Assembly: GCF_020179835.1 (NCBI RefSeq)
Contig: NZ_JAIUDA010000004.1
Location: 248,001 to 312,000 of the forward strand
Source: Pantoea sp. alder81
GTDB lineage: Bacteria > Pseudomonadota > Gammaproteobacteria > Enterobacterales > Enterobacteriaceae
Direction: 5' to 3'
DNA: 64,000 nt
Part shown: positions 51,611 through 61,351 of the stretch, one piece after another
Layout of the letters: each line of letters starts with the position of its first letter
Position numbering within the stretch: position 1 is the first letter of the stretch
Notes under the pieces: generated by a model
Databases searched by the model: none
The model's input: the letters and a program-made list of their open reading frames with translations, nothing else
What the model was told of the DNA's origin: nothing
Position numbers and translations under genes: made by a program

Positions 51611-52528
51611 TTACTTCAGCTGCATTCCCACGTTCAGCGAGAAGTGCTGCACCAGCTGCGCCGCACTGAAATTGTCGTGATGAGATAATCCCGCCGCGAC
51701 AATTTCCAGCACATTTTCGCCACAGGCGATATAAAGCGGATCGATGGAAATAATGCTGCCCGGTGCGTGCTGATGCGGCTGGGTAATTACGCGGCTTTTC
51801 CACACGGTAAAACGCTGTTCTCCCATCAGGCTATACGCACCTGGCCACGGATAAGCGACGCCGCGAATCAGAGCATGAATCTCATCGGCAGTGTGATGCC
51901 AGTGAATCTGCCCATCTTCCGGCTTCCGTTGTCCCGGTTCGCTGGCGAGACTTTCATCCTGCGCACGTTCAATCAAACTACCCGCCCGCAGTGCGCGCAG
52001 CCAGCCTGGCAACTGTTCGCGCGTGGTGCGCACCAGCTTGCGATGGAGAGACAGCGCTTCATCTTCATCGGTGATAACGACACGGCTCTGCGCCAGTATC
52101 GGGCCACCGTCTGGGACATCATTGATGCGATGCAGCGTCACCCCGGTTTCACGCTCATTACGGATAATCACCCAGTTAAGATGCGCCCGTCCGCGATAGG
52201 TGGGCAGCAGCGAAGCGTGCACGTTGAATGCGCCTTTTTTGGCAGTGGCAATTAATGCGGGGGAGAGCGCTTGTCGATAGGACAGCGTGAGAATCGCATC
52301 GGGTTGCAGCGAGGTGACTTTGGCAATCCATTCTGGCGTGTTGATATCGTCCGGGCAAAACACCGGGATCTTCAGCTGCAGCGCCATGGCTTCAACCGAG
52401 TTAAAAAAACTGTTTTCCTGATGTGCACCTGCGTGAGTGAAGACGCACACCACCTCGAATCCCACTTCCTGCAAGCTCTCCAGCGCCGCACATCCCATCT
52501 CGTGATACGCACATAACACGACTTTCAT
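51611..52528 (-). CDS. Formyltransferase, stand-alone ArnA N-domain-like
   Basis: 305-residue 10-formyltetrahydrofolate-dependent formyltransferase. It resembles the N-terminal domain of ArnA (KVVLCAYHEMGCAALESLQEVGFEVVCVFTHAG), with the catalytic Asn-His pair in GAFNVHASLLPTYRGRAHLNWVIIRNERETGVTLHRI and the Asp in VPDGGPILAQ. The C-terminal OB-like domain (YPWPGAYSLMGEQRFTVWKSRVI) is also ArnA-like. The decarboxylase half of ArnA is absent and there are no arn neighbours, so its substrate is probably another amino-sugar or amine. ATG 52528 is chosen; the open frame to 52663 is not formyltransferase-like. Confidence 0.83.
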   Translation of the reverse strand: MKVVLCAYHEMGCAALESLQEVGFEVVCVFTHAGAHQENSFFNSVEAMALQLKIPVFCPDDINTPEWIAKVTSLQPDAILTLSYRQALSPALIATAKKGAFNVHASLLPTYRGRAHLNWVIIRNERETGVTLHRINDVPDGGPILAQSRVVITDEDEALSLHRKLVRTTREQLPGWLRALRAGSLIERAQDESLASEPGQRKPEDGQIHWHHTADEIHALIRGVAYPWPGAYSLMGEQRFTVWKSRVITQPHQHAPGSIISIDPLYIACGENVLEIVAAGLSHHDNFSAAQLVQHFSLNVGMQLK

Positions 52529-52723
52529 TGTTCCGCCTGTGAATACTGTTAACGACTGATGCCAAGCATAGCAGCGGAAGATTATGCCTGGCTTAAACCG
52601 CGCAGATGATCCCAGTTCAATCGTCGGATGTTTGTTGTTGCCCCCAACTCTCCGCTGCATCATTAGTGCCTAACGAGGCAGCGGATTTCCGCGATTATCT
52701 ATCCACTAACTGAAATGCTTGTT

Positions 52724-53164
52724 TTACGGAGCTGGGAATTGCCCAATCTGCTGGAACAGCGCCATCCAGTCTTCCATGTGCCAGGTGGTCGTGACGCGTT
52801 CACCGTTCAGTAAGTGAAACTCATGCAGGCGAACGTGAATACGGCGACCGGTTGGCGCGATACCCAAAAACTCGCCCTGGTGTGTCCCGGTGATTTCGGC
52901 ACGCACTGCCGCTTTGCCCGGTTCCTGCAGCATGTCATGCACGATGATGTTGATGTCCGGAAAAGCGGCGATAAAACTTGCCAGCACCGGTTTAAATCCT
53001 TCTGGTCCAGGCCCTTGCCCCGGCGCTAAAGGAATATCACTCCAATCTTGCGTCACCGCCAGATCCAGCAGATCCGGGTTCTTTTCACTAAACGCACGGT
53101 ACAGATTTTCTACGGCCGCGCGTTCTGTTTGCAGACGTTGGTCGAGTTGTTGTGTCACGGACAT
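52724..53164 (-). CDS. SnoaL-like ester cyclase family protein
   Basis: 146-residue NTF2-fold protein of the SnoaL-like polyketide cyclase/ester cyclase group: RAVENLYRAFSEKNPDLLDLAVTQDWSDIPLAPGQGPGPEGFKPVLASFIAAFPDINIIVHDMLQEPGKAAVRAEITGTHQGEFLGIAPTGR is a clear match in layout. The actual activity of most such bacterial proteins is unknown. Divergent from the LysR gene at 53277 and probably controlled by it. Confidence 0.8.
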   Translation of the reverse strand: MSVTQQLDQRLQTERAAVENLYRAFSEKNPDLLDLAVTQDWSDIPLAPGQGPGPEGFKPVLASFIAAFPDINIIVHDMLQEPGKAAVRAEITGTHQGEFLGIAPTGRRIHVRLHEFHLLNGERVTTTWHMEDWMALFQQIGQFPAP

Positions 53165-53276
53165 AGCGGAAACCTTCTTTAAATAAGTTAGCGGTGCATC
53201 TCACCGGCTTGTGCAGTATTCCCGAAGCTGCCACTATCAATCCAACAAATGATTGGTATAGAGCAATATACAAAAT

Positions 53277-54188
53277 ATGAATTTTGATGGTTTCGATCTT
53301 AACTTGCTGGTGGCCTTTAACGCCCTGATGATGGAGCGCAACGTGACGAAAGCAGCGGCGCTGGCGGGCGTAAGCCAACCCGCGATGAGTGCAGCGCTGG
53401 CTCGTTTGCGTCGCGTATTTGATGACCCATTGTTTATCCGCAGCGCGGAAGGTTTACTGCCAACGGCCAAGGCGCAGGAGATGGCGATTCCGGTAACGGA
53501 TGCGTTGAGTCAGGTACGTGATTTGATGAAACCGGCCGAGGAGTTTGATCCTAATGACAAGCAACGCAGCTTTACGCTGGGCCTCACTGAATACCCGCTA
53601 CATGTTTTGCTGCCTGCATTAACCAAAAAGCTGGCGGCGTTGGCACCCAATTGCACCATCCATGTGCGTTACTTTATCGATCGTGATGAGGTCGTTGCGC
53701 TGCTGGATGCGGGTAAAATTGATGTTGCTGTAGGCGTGCCACCGACCAAAGCCGAGAACCGTATTCTTTCGCAACCGCTACTACGCGATGACTTTGTCAC
53801 GCTGGTGGGAGGCGATCACCCCATCGCGCATGAAGAGATGAACCTACAGACATTTCTGTCAATGCCACATATCCTCGTCTCCCCGGAAGGCAACCGATAT
53901 GGGCTGGTGGATCAAAAACTGCGGGAGCAGGGATTGGCGCGCAACATCAGCCTGACTTTGCCCACCATGTTTACCGTACCTGATTTACTGCCTGGCACGG
54001 ATTATGTGGCGACAGTGCTGAGCCGCGTGGCGACGACATCGGGCCATCAAGATCGGTTCGTAATGTGTAAACCGCCAATAGAATTACCTTCGATCCCCTT
54101 TGATTTGCTCTGGCACCGCAGGACGCAGGATAGTGCAGCACACCGTTGGTTACGCGGGGTGATGAGCGACGCAGTAAGCTTGCTGTAG
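53277..54188 (+). CDS. LysR-family transcriptional regulator, NodD-like
   Basis: 303-residue LysR regulator with the DLNLLVAFNALMMERNVTKAAALAGVSQPAMSAALARLRRVFDDPLFIRSAEGLLPT helix-turn-helix typical of the NodD/NahR branch. The effector domain follows (RSFTLGLTEYPLHVLLPALTKKLAALAPNCTIHV). Divergent from the SnoaL-like gene. Whether it also affects the racemase gene downstream is unclear; about 130 bases separate them. Confidence 0.87.
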   Translation: MNFDGFDLNLLVAFNALMMERNVTKAAALAGVSQPAMSAALARLRRVFDDPLFIRSAEGLLPTAKAQEMAIPVTDALSQVRDLMKPAEEFDPNDKQRSFTLGLTEYPLHVLLPALTKKLAALAPNCTIHVRYFIDRDEVVALLDAGKIDVAVGVPPTKAENRILSQPLLRDDFVTLVGGDHPIAHEEMNLQTFLSMPHILVSPEGNRYGLVDQKLREQGLARNISLTLPTMFTVPDLLPGTDYVATVLSRVATTSGHQDRFVMCKPPIELPSIPFDLLWHRRTQDSAAHRWLRGVMSDAVSLL

Positions 54189-54316
54189 TTAAATGACTTA
54201 TGAATGACGGCAGGCAACAGTTGTCTCCACGGTTCAAACCTGCCAATTTACTGCACACAATTAAAACAGCATTGCTTGAGCAAACACCTTCAACTTCACA
54301 CCAGGAGTGACACCTC

Positions 54317-54958
54317 ATGTTAGGCATCATCCGCGTATTAACCCATCCAGATCAGCACTTTGTCGAAGAGCATGGCCGACTGATTCATCAGGAATATGGC
54401 ATTAACGCCATTAGCCGGGCGATTCCCGATCAGCACAAAGGTATTTTCGATGATGCCAGTGAAGCACTGGCGGTGCCAAAGATCGTGGTGCTCGGCCAGC
54501 AACTGGAAGCTGACGGCTGCAATGCCTTGTTCCTGAGTTGCGCCGCCGATCCGGGCCTGGCGGCACTGCGTGATGCGGTATCGATTCCGGTGATCAGCGC
54601 CGGTTCGGCATCGGCAAGTATTGCGCGCATGTAGAAGCGTCCTGTGGCCGTGATGGGCATTGGCGCGGTGGCACCGGCACCTTTCCGCCAGCTGCTGGGT
54701 GAATCAGTGCGTTATGCGCGTCCGGAAGGGGTGCTGAACACCACGGACTTGCTGAGTGCCGAAGGTCGCGCCGCCGCCCTGGCCTGCGCCGATAGTCTCT
54801 ATCGCGAGGGCATAGAAGTGATCGCCTTCTCCTGCACCGGTTTCTCCACCATCGCGCTGGGCGACAGCATTCGCCAGCAGCTCGGCAAAATCGCGGTGGA
54901 TGCGGTGAGTGCGGCAGGCCTGTTTATCAGCCAGCTAGCCCCGCAATCCGCGCGATAA
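54317..54958 (+). pseudogene. Asp/Glu/hydantoin racemase family gene interrupted by an in-frame amber codon
   Basis: One frame from 54317 to 54958 encodes about 213 residues of the Asp/Glu/hydantoin racemase superfamily. The single interruption is TAG at 54632-54634 (SASASIARM, stop, KRPVAVMGIGAVAPAPF). The first catalytic Cys is expected in NALFLSCAADPG and the second in IEVIAFSCTGFST; both are intact and lie on either side of the stop. No ribosome-binding site is seen for the downstream part (GTG 54644), so without suppression it is probably inactive. It is the second amber-broken amino-acid-metabolism gene in the window. Confidence 0.78.
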
Positions 54959-55095
54959 CCTGCTCGCGCCGCTGCCCGGCGGCGCATAACATCCTGTAAT
55001 CGCTTTTTTGTGATCTCCGCGATAAACAAATCCCGCTTCGCTCCGATAACTCCCTTACCAGAATTTACAAAAACAACATTCGCAGGAGAGGGAAC

Positions 55096-56931
55096 ATGGG
55101 GCTGGTATCCCGTTTACGTAATGTACGCATCACCCGAAAATTGTCAGCAGGATTTGGCATTGTGTTGCTATTGGTGGCGTTAGCCACTGGAATTAGCGTG
55201 CAGCGCTTCAATGCGATTCACGATATTTACCAGAAAACCAATCTGATTTACGACATCAACATTGAGGTGTTCCAGGCCAAAATTAACCGCCTCAAATATC
55301 TCTATGGTGATGATAAATCGGGCAAAGTGATGGCTGATTACGTGGCGCATGCCCAGCAGCTCAATCGCGAAGCCAAACAACTCTCCTGGACAGACAATGC
55401 CCGCGCGCTGGTGGATGAACTGGATACCCATCTCGCCAGCTTCCAGAACAGCATTGGCGCGATGACGCAAGCCACGCAGCAACTGAATAGCCAGCGTGCA
55501 CAGCTCGATTCCCTGAGTCAGCAGGATATGACATCGCGCTACACGCAGTTGATCCGCACACCGGTGACCAATCCTGAGTTGACCAACCAGATTTACGAAC
55601 TGTTATTTGCTATCAGTAACGTGCGTGAAGAAGCCTGGGCGCTGCGCTTCAATGTCACTGATACTCTGCGCAATACCTTGCAAACCCATTTCCAGCAGGC
55701 CGATCAGGGCATGAAAGCCTTGCTGGCTCAGTTACCACCTGAGCAGCAGGGCGGTTTCAACGCGCTGTGGCAGGACACGGAACGTTTCAAAGATCTTAGC
55801 CTGCAAGCTGCCGACAGCTATGGTCAGCTGCGCGCGTCAGAAGACACGGTAAAAGTAGCAGGCGATAAGAGCAGCGCGGCGATCAAAAAGATCATTACTA
55901 TCGTCAAAACGCGCAATGATGAACTGGCAAACGGTTCAGCTACGCTGTCGTTGCTGATCGGTGGGCTGGCCATTCTGTTTGGCGTGCTGGTGGCGTGGTA
56001 CATCATCCGTCAGATTACGCGTCCGGTGTTTCACAACCTTGAGCTGGCGGAGCGCATTGCCAGCGGCGATTTAAGTTCTCAGTTCGCCACCGATCGACAC
56101 GATGAGCTCGGTAAGCTGACGTCGGCGATGGGGCGGATGAACGATCGTTTGCGCAGCATGATTGGGGATGTGTTGAGTAGCGTCAGCAGCGTGTCGCAAG
56201 CCGCCAGCGAGATTAACCAGGGCAACCTGGATTTGTCATCCCGCACGGAACAGCAGGCAGCGGCGGTGGTGGAAACGGCTGCCAGCATGGAGCAGCTCAC
56301 GGCCACCGTTAAAAACAACGCAGCAAATGCCCGACAGGCGAGCAAGATCGCCGCAGAAGCTTCGCATAATGCCAACCAGGGCGGCAAAGCGGTACGCGAT
56401 GTGGTGAGCACTATGGGCGATATCTCGGACAGCTCGAAGAAAATTGCGGATATCACTGCCGTCATTAACAGCATCGCCTTCCAGACCAACATTCTGGCAC
56501 TAAACGCGGCAGTTGAAGCGGCACGAGCCGGTGAGCAGGGGCGCGGTTTTGCGGTCGTCGCCAGCGAAGTGCGCAATCTGGCACAGCGCAGTGCCGGTGC
56601 AGCAAAAGATATCGAACAGTTGATCAGCGAGTCAGTGAGCCGCATCAGCAATGGTCATCAGCAGGTGGCGCGTGCCGGCGAAACTATGGATCAAATCCTC
56701 GGCAGCATTGCCCGCGTGAATGAGATCATGGAGGAGATTTCTGCGGCATCGGATGAGCAAAGCCGTGGTATTGAGCAAATTGCTCGCGCGGTAGGTGAAC
56801 TCGATACCACTACTCAGCAAAACGCCACACTGGTCAGTGCATCCTCGCACTCGGCAAACTCGCTGGAAGAGCAAGCGATGATGCTGGAGAGATTAGTGTC
56901 GCAGTTCCGCTTGCAGGGCGCGGGGCGTTAA
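55096..56931 (+). CDS. Methyl-accepting chemotaxis protein
   Basis: 611-residue chemoreceptor. TM1 is at about 16-38 ([20 protein letters not shown]), followed by a periplasmic four-helix-type sensor domain of about 250 residues, TM2 at about 285-307 ([22 protein letters not shown]) and HAMP ([24 protein letters not shown]). The coiled-coil signalling domain has the highly conserved hairpin tip ([40 protein letters not shown]). The C-terminus ends in RLQGAGR, without the NWETF-like tether for CheR/CheB. The ligand is unknown. Confidence 0.92.
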   Translation: MGLVSRLRNVRITRKLSAGFGIVLLLVALATGISVQRFNAIHDIYQKTNLIYDINIEVFQAKINRLKYLYGDDKSGKVMADYVAHAQQLNREAKQLSWTDNARALVDELDTHLASFQNSIGAMTQATQQLNSQRAQLDSLSQQDMTSRYTQLIRTPVTNPELTNQIYELLFAISNVREEAWALRFNVTDTLRNTLQTHFQQADQGMKALLAQLPPEQQGGFNALWQDTERFKDLSLQAADSYGQLRASEDTVKVAGDKSSAAIKKIITIVKTRNDELANGSATLSLLIGGLAILFGVLVAWYIIRQITRPVFHNLELAERIASGDLSSQFATDRHDELGKLTSAMGRMNDRLRSMIGDVLSSVSSVSQAASEINQGNLDLSSRTEQQAAAVVETAASMEQLTATVKNNAANARQASKIAAEASHNANQGGKAVRDVVSTMGDISDSSKKIADITAVINSIAFQTNILALNAAVEAARAGEQGRGFAVVASEVRNLAQRSAGAAKDIEQLISESVSRISNGHQQVARAGETMDQILGSIARVNEIMEEISAASDEQSRGIEQIARAVGELDTTTQQNATLVSASSHSANSLEEQAMMLERLVSQFRLQGAGR

Positions 56932-56947
56932 TTACGGTAAAACATGG

Positions 56948-56976
56948 GGCGGCCTGATGGCCGCCTTCGTTTTTTA
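56948..56976. terminator. Terminator between chemoreceptor and MHS transporter genes
   Basis: GGCGGCC, loop tgat, GGCCGCC, then ttcgtttttt. A strong intrinsic terminator for the chemoreceptor gene, located at the convergent junction. Confidence 0.87.
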
Positions 56977-58236
56977 AAGTGGCCTGCGGTGATCGTCTTT
57001 ATTCAACGTCCACAGCGCGACAAAGCTCACCAGCGCCGTACCCATCACATACCATGCCGGAATATCCGCATTACCCGTCTGCTTCATCAAACCGGTAATA
57101 ATCAGCCCTGCGCAGCCAGAAAACAGCGCATTCGACAGCGAATAAGCTAATCCGAGCCCGGTGTAGCGCACGCGCGTCGGGAACATCTCCGCCAGCATCG
57201 CCGGACCAGGGCCTGCAAGCATACCGACCAATGCCCCGGCCACAAACACCACCGCCGCTTTGATCAGCAAGCCGTTTTGTGGGTCCTGCAATACTTTCAG
57301 CAGCGGGAATGCCAGCACCAACAATAAAAACGTTGCCAGTAACATTACGGCGCGCCTTCCCACGCGATCGCTCAGGATTCCGGCAGGCAGGATGGTGGCC
57401 GCGAAACCGAGATTAGAAATCACCGCAATCAGCAGCGCCTGATTGAAGCCGGTATGCAGCGCAGCCTGCAGATACGTCGGCATAATCACCAGATAGGTAT
57501 AACCCGCCGCGGACCACACCATCAGTCGTCCGATACCCAGCACAATGGCACGCGCAGTGGCGCCGACCGACGCGCTTTCTGCCTCGGTGGCTTGCGCAAA
57601 CTGTGGAGACTCTTCTAAGCCTGAACGTAGCCAAAGTGCGATGGCGCCTAGCGGCAGTGCAAGCAGGAAAGGAATGCGCCAGCCCCAGTCACTCATCGCT
57701 GCGTCTCCGATGAGCAACGGCAAAACCGCCACCACGGCCACGCCCGCCAGTAATCCAAACGCCACGGTCAGAGACTGCCATGCTCCGTAAAAGCCGCGTT
57801 TGCCAGGCGGCGCAAACTCCGTCATCAGCGAAACTGCGCCGCCGTATTCTCCGCCCGCAAACAAGCCTTGCAGGATGCGTAACGCGGTAATCAGCAGCGG
57901 TGCGGCAACGCCAATGGAGCCATAAACCGGCACCAGACCGATCGCAGCGGTCGCGAGCGTCATCAATATCAACACAGCGATCAGCACCGGTTTGCGTCCA
58001 TAACGATCGCCCAGCCTGCCGAACACCACCGCGCCTAAAGGTCGGAAAAAGAAGGCCACGGCGAATGCCGCATAAGTCAGAATCAGACTGGTGAGGGCAC
58101 TTTCACCTTCAAGCTGGAAGAAGTTTTTAGCCATTAGCGTGGCCATAAAACCGTAAACGGCAAATTCATACCATTCAATAAAATTGCCAACCGATCCGGC
58201 GATGAGCACGCGCTTGTGTGCCGCAGAAAGAGACAT
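56974..58236 (-). CDS. MFS transporter, metabolite:H+ symporter (MHS) family
   Basis: 420-residue inner-membrane symporter. The start (KRVLIAGSVGNFIEWYEFAVYGFMATLMAKNFF) and FFFRPLGAVVFGRLGDRYGRKPVLI are hallmarks of the MHS family (KgtP, ProP, ShiA). LQGLFAGGEYGGAVSLMTEFAPPGKRGFYGAWQSLTVAFG is also characteristic. The substrate is probably a carboxylate or similar metabolite; it cannot be decided from sequence alone. Next to it lies a truncated MocR-type gene on the same strand. Confidence 0.87.
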   Translation of the reverse strand: MSLSAAHKRVLIAGSVGNFIEWYEFAVYGFMATLMAKNFFQLEGESALTSLILTYAAFAVAFFFRPLGAVVFGRLGDRYGRKPVLIAVLILMTLATAAIGLVPVYGSIGVAAPLLITALRILQGLFAGGEYGGAVSLMTEFAPPGKRGFYGAWQSLTVAFGLLAGVAVVAVLPLLIGDAAMSDWGWRIPFLLALPLGAIALWLRSGLEESPQFAQATEAESASVGATARAIVLGIGRLMVWSAAGYTYLVIMPTYLQAALHTGFNQALLIAVISNLGFAATILPAGILSDRVGRRAVMLLATFLLLVLAFPLLKVLQDPQNGLLIKAAVVFVAGALVGMLAGPGPAMLAEMFPTRVRYTGLGLAYSLSNALFSGCAGLIITGLMKQTGNADIPAWYVMGTALVSFVALWTLNKDDHRRPL

Positions 58237-58377
58237 GATGTTTTCCTATAAGCAGGGGGCAGTGAACATCCTGCGGGCAAGCCGCTGGTGTGACAACCGC
58301 TGGTGCTAATCGGCTGCTAAAAATCGCTGTGGGTTCAAAGTTCTCACTGATTGAGTGGCTGAAAACCACGATTCGTC

Positions 58378-58806
58378 TTACAAATCTTTTTCGTATTCAA
58401 TCGCTTCCTTTACTTTTATCAGTGCCGATTGCAAATCATGCAGGCTTACAGAACCCAGCGCCAGTCGGATAGCCTGCGGCACGGTCGTCGAGGTACTAAA
58501 AGGCTCTGCGGTTGAAACGGAAATTCGATGCTGCAGCAAGCGTTTTACCACGCGCTCCGCCCGAGCCTCATCGGGTAACACAATCCAGATAAAATAGGCA
58601 TTCGGATGGCCATAGCAGGTAAAAACCTGCAAGATTTTTCGCGCCAGGGTTTGACGTTGCCCGGCATCTCTTCGCTTCTCTTCCTCAAGTTGTGCGACGT
58701 ATCCCTCTCGCAACCAGTCGCAGACGATGGAGGTCATAATAAGGCAGTGTGCTGTCCCAGCTGCAGTGTAAAGGATTAATTCCCAATTGAACGTGGTCAA
58801 TGGCAA
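58378..58806 (-). pseudogene. C-terminal remnant of a MocR/GntR-type regulator (aminotransferase-like domain)
   Basis: The last about 125 residues of a MocR-family protein: IMTSIVCDWLREGYVAQLEEEKRRDAGQRQTLARKILQVFTCYGHPNAYFIWIVLPDEARAERVVKRLLQHRISVSTAEPFSTSTTVPQAIRLALGSVSLHDLQSAL. This matches the small C-terminal part of the class I aminotransferase-like domain. The winged-helix N-terminus and the PLP-lysine region are missing, and the first about 14 residues of the frame do not fit the family. It is therefore a deletion remnant, probably of a regulator for the adjacent MHS transporter gene. Confidence 0.75.
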
Positions 58807-58825
58807 CCGTTATTAAAGTAACCAA

Positions 58826-58851
58826 CTGGCCCTCTTTAAAAAAAGGGCCAG
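58826..58851 (-). terminator. Hairpin downstream of the 37-residue membrane peptide gene
   Basis: CTGGCCCT / AGGGCCAG stem of 8 bp with an A-rich loop, 43 bases beyond the small gene in its direction of transcription. No T-run after the stem, so efficiency is uncertain. Confidence 0.45.
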
Positions 58852-58893
58852 TAACTATCCGGATGTCTCAAACAAAACGGTTACGGACAGCGG

Positions 58894-59007
58894 CTATTTC
58901 TTTCTTGGTAACATAACCGTGGTAGCCTTTTTTTGTGCCTTCAAGATCCTCGGCCTGACGAAGAAGAACATTACTGCAATGAATATTACAAAAGAAACTA
59001 CTGACAT
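58894..59007 (-). CDS. 37-residue putative membrane peptide
   Basis: Small frame MSVVSFVIFIAVMFFF followed by VRPRILKAQKKATTVMLPRKK: one hydrophobic helix of about 15 residues and a very basic tail. A good ribosome-binding site (AAGGGGAT) lies 8 bases before the ATG, only 13 bases after the stop of the 673-residue gene, so the two look like an operon. No homologue is recognised. Single-pass peptides of this build can act as toxins, regulators of a partner protein or small subunits of membrane complexes; no function is assigned. Confidence 0.55.
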   Translation of the reverse strand: MSVVSFVIFIAVMFFFVRPRILKAQKKATTVMLPRKK

Positions 59008-59020
59008 CGGCTGATCCCCT

Positions 59021-61042
59021 TTACTGAACCACATGTTCCATAATGATTTTCATTTCCTCAGAAATCTTACCCTTAGACCTTTTTACGTAATAGTTATACA
59101 AAGGTCTTAAGGCGACACCTTCTTTAACCTTCTGAAGAAAATTCCAGTAGTTTGGATCCGCGTCCCATTGCATCGCTTGTTTGATCCAGAAATCCATAAC
59201 AAAAAGGTTTTTATCCATACCCCGGGCATTGAATGCGCAAAAAGCATACAGGTAGGCAATGTAAGCCATCTGATCTATCCTTACACCTGCTTGAAGCAAT
59301 ACTTTGGGGGCCTCAATAAACAATCCCTGACGAATCTGCTTCTCATCACTGGATGCAATTAAACTACATGCATAATCATACTGTGATAATGCATCCCCTG
59401 ACTGAATATTTATTTTTAATAATCTCTCTCTTTCAATGGTTAATTCTGCCTTCTCAGAGGGATTATCGTTACCTTCTATCAAGGTCTCTAAATCACGAGA
59501 TTTAATCAACATTGCCTGTGAAGAACTTCGCTGTATGGCAATATTAAGAAACATATTTGCTTTGTCGATATTAGTATTAACAGAAAACATTTTTGCAAGG
59601 CCAGGAGCGTTACCGTAATAAATCTCATAACATAGTATGGAAGCGTTAATCCCACGATATTCGGTGGAAAACTTTTCAATCACTGACTTTATCGATGCAG
59701 CATAGCCCATTTTACTCAGGATAAAAATGTGCAATCTAAACATCCCGTAATCAAGATTTTTTTCTCCGGAAATATAATAATCCTCAATACTTTCGCGCTG
59801 ATTTTCAAGGAACATGTCGGATAACGGAAAGTTTGCAGCCAGAGCGCTGTATAAGACTTCAATCGGGGAGGTAAGATTGCGGTATTTCGTTTGTCTGGAG
59901 AGGTCGTCAAAGACATTCAACTTATCTTCAAACTCAAAAATTTTCATCATGGAGAACAGGACATTGAAAACCTCAGTAGCCCGGTAGAAAATAATCCAGG
60001 GTGAAGCAAGTTTGACAATATCATGCAATGATTGATAAATACTCCACACCAACGCATCTCTCGAATTCTTACGATCGTCAGGCATAGTCGTCAGAATATG
60101 GTAACAGAAATCAATATATTCGAACCGGGTCAGGGAATCTTCTTCATCGCTAAGGTGGTCATTAACGAGTTCTGCGAATTGAATCTCTCTTTTTTCCAGA
60201 GCTTTTCTAAGATTGACCGATGGCAGTGTATTATATGCCGTTAGCCGGTCATATTCTTTCTCGCGATGCAAAATTTTCATCTGCAGATCAGATAAGCCTG
60301 AGCAGTATTCACTTTCCAGGAATTGAGATGCTTTTTCATATTTTTCATCACCATACCATCTCGGTGACAGAAGCCTGATAATCGTTTTTCTTGACTCAAT
60401 ATGTCCAGGTGCCGTTATCAGGATGTGCCTCAACCAATAGAGTGGAATGAAGCTTATTTCATCAGCAGTTGGTGTCGAAAGCGTTATTTTAATCAGTCCC
60501 TCTGGAAGGCTATATCCATCAAATGAAGATATATACTTCCTGGCATCATCATCGTAATGCGCGCAGGTGAATTCAATTGGTTGATTGACAGGCAACTCCA
60601 GCCAGTCAGGTATACCAAATCGTCCTGACGCCTCTAATAGCTTGTTATAGATCACAACACTTTTAGGATTTAATTCAAGCGTTTTCAACGCCCAGTAAAA
60701 AAATTGGTCGTTGGCAATACTGAATCTCTGGTATTGTGCGGGAGTTACACGGTCCATAGTTTTTATCCCACGTTCATTTGCAGCGGTCATATACCAGAAG
60801 CCTGCAATGAAAACATAAGGATAATAACTCTGCGGAACTTCTTCCTTCCAGGCGTGAAGTTGTTGCAGTATTTCATTCACATCTTCAACTTGAGGGTTAA
60901 ACAGGAACTGAATTTGCAGCACTTTATGCAGATCCAGTTCCGCCAACGGTGCAAACAGTTGCTCAAGGTTATGGTAATTCTTTTGACTTAAATTACGCTT
61001 CACATGTTGTTGTAAGTCATTTATTTCTAAGAGAGATTTCAT
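59021..61042 (-). CDS. 673-residue helical-repeat protein of unknown function
   Basis: Long acidic, mostly helical protein without signal peptide or clear membrane segments, so probably cytoplasmic. The N-terminal part (HNLEQLFAPLAELDLHKVLQIQFLFNPQVEDVNEILQQLHAWKEE, then FWALKTLELNPKSVVIYNKLLEASGRFG) and the C-terminal part (YDYACSLIASSDEKQIRQGLFIEAPKVLLQAGVRIDQMAYIAYLYAFCAF) read like tetratricopeptide/Sel1-type repeats. It may belong to the DUF4034-like enterobacterial proteins, but I cannot confirm this. Codon use is clearly more AT-rich than in the flanking genes, a sign of separate acquisition. It is followed by the 37-residue membrane peptide. Confidence 0.75.
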   Translation of the reverse strand: MKSLLEINDLQQHVKRNLSQKNYHNLEQLFAPLAELDLHKVLQIQFLFNPQVEDVNEILQQLHAWKEEVPQSYYPYVFIAGFWYMTAANERGIKTMDRVTPAQYQRFSIANDQFFYWALKTLELNPKSVVIYNKLLEASGRFGIPDWLELPVNQPIEFTCAHYDDDARKYISSFDGYSLPEGLIKITLSTPTADEISFIPLYWLRHILITAPGHIESRKTIIRLLSPRWYGDEKYEKASQFLESEYCSGLSDLQMKILHREKEYDRLTAYNTLPSVNLRKALEKREIQFAELVNDHLSDEEDSLTRFEYIDFCYHILTTMPDDRKNSRDALVWSIYQSLHDIVKLASPWIIFYRATEVFNVLFSMMKIFEFEDKLNVFDDLSRQTKYRNLTSPIEVLYSALAANFPLSDMFLENQRESIEDYYISGEKNLDYGMFRLHIFILSKMGYAASIKSVIEKFSTEYRGINASILCYEIYYGNAPGLAKMFSVNTNIDKANMFLNIAIQRSSSQAMLIKSRDLETLIEGNDNPSEKAELTIERERLLKINIQSGDALSQYDYACSLIASSDEKQIRQGLFIEAPKVLLQAGVRIDQMAYIAYLYAFCAFNARGMDKNLFVMDFWIKQAMQWDADPNYWNFLQKVKEGVALRPLYNYYVKRSKGKISEEMKIIMEHVVQ

Positions 61043-61351
61043 GAGTAAACGTCCTGTATATGAATCATGATGCTATTGTATAAATCCGCAAAACCTTTTT
61101 TCCGCAACAGAAAAAACGTGATGAACTGAATGACCTGGCCAAGTGTGGGTTCAAGTCTGTGGGAGTTCTCTTGTATGTCACATGCTTACAAGATCCACCT
61201 TACCAAAAAATATATAATTATTTAAGTCTATATTTTATTCCCTGCAGCTTCCGTTTTTCGCTCGAAGCGGAGCTTACTATTACCCGGGCTGCTTTGAGCC
61301 TGAGATGACGATTCATGCTGCGGATGCCATTTTACGAATAAATATAAATTT
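61043..61351. other. AT-rich promoter-side region with no gene seen
   Basis: AT-rich sequence upstream of the 673-residue gene. No convincing reading frame or repeat is visible. It presumably holds the promoter of the unknown module. Confidence 0.4.
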
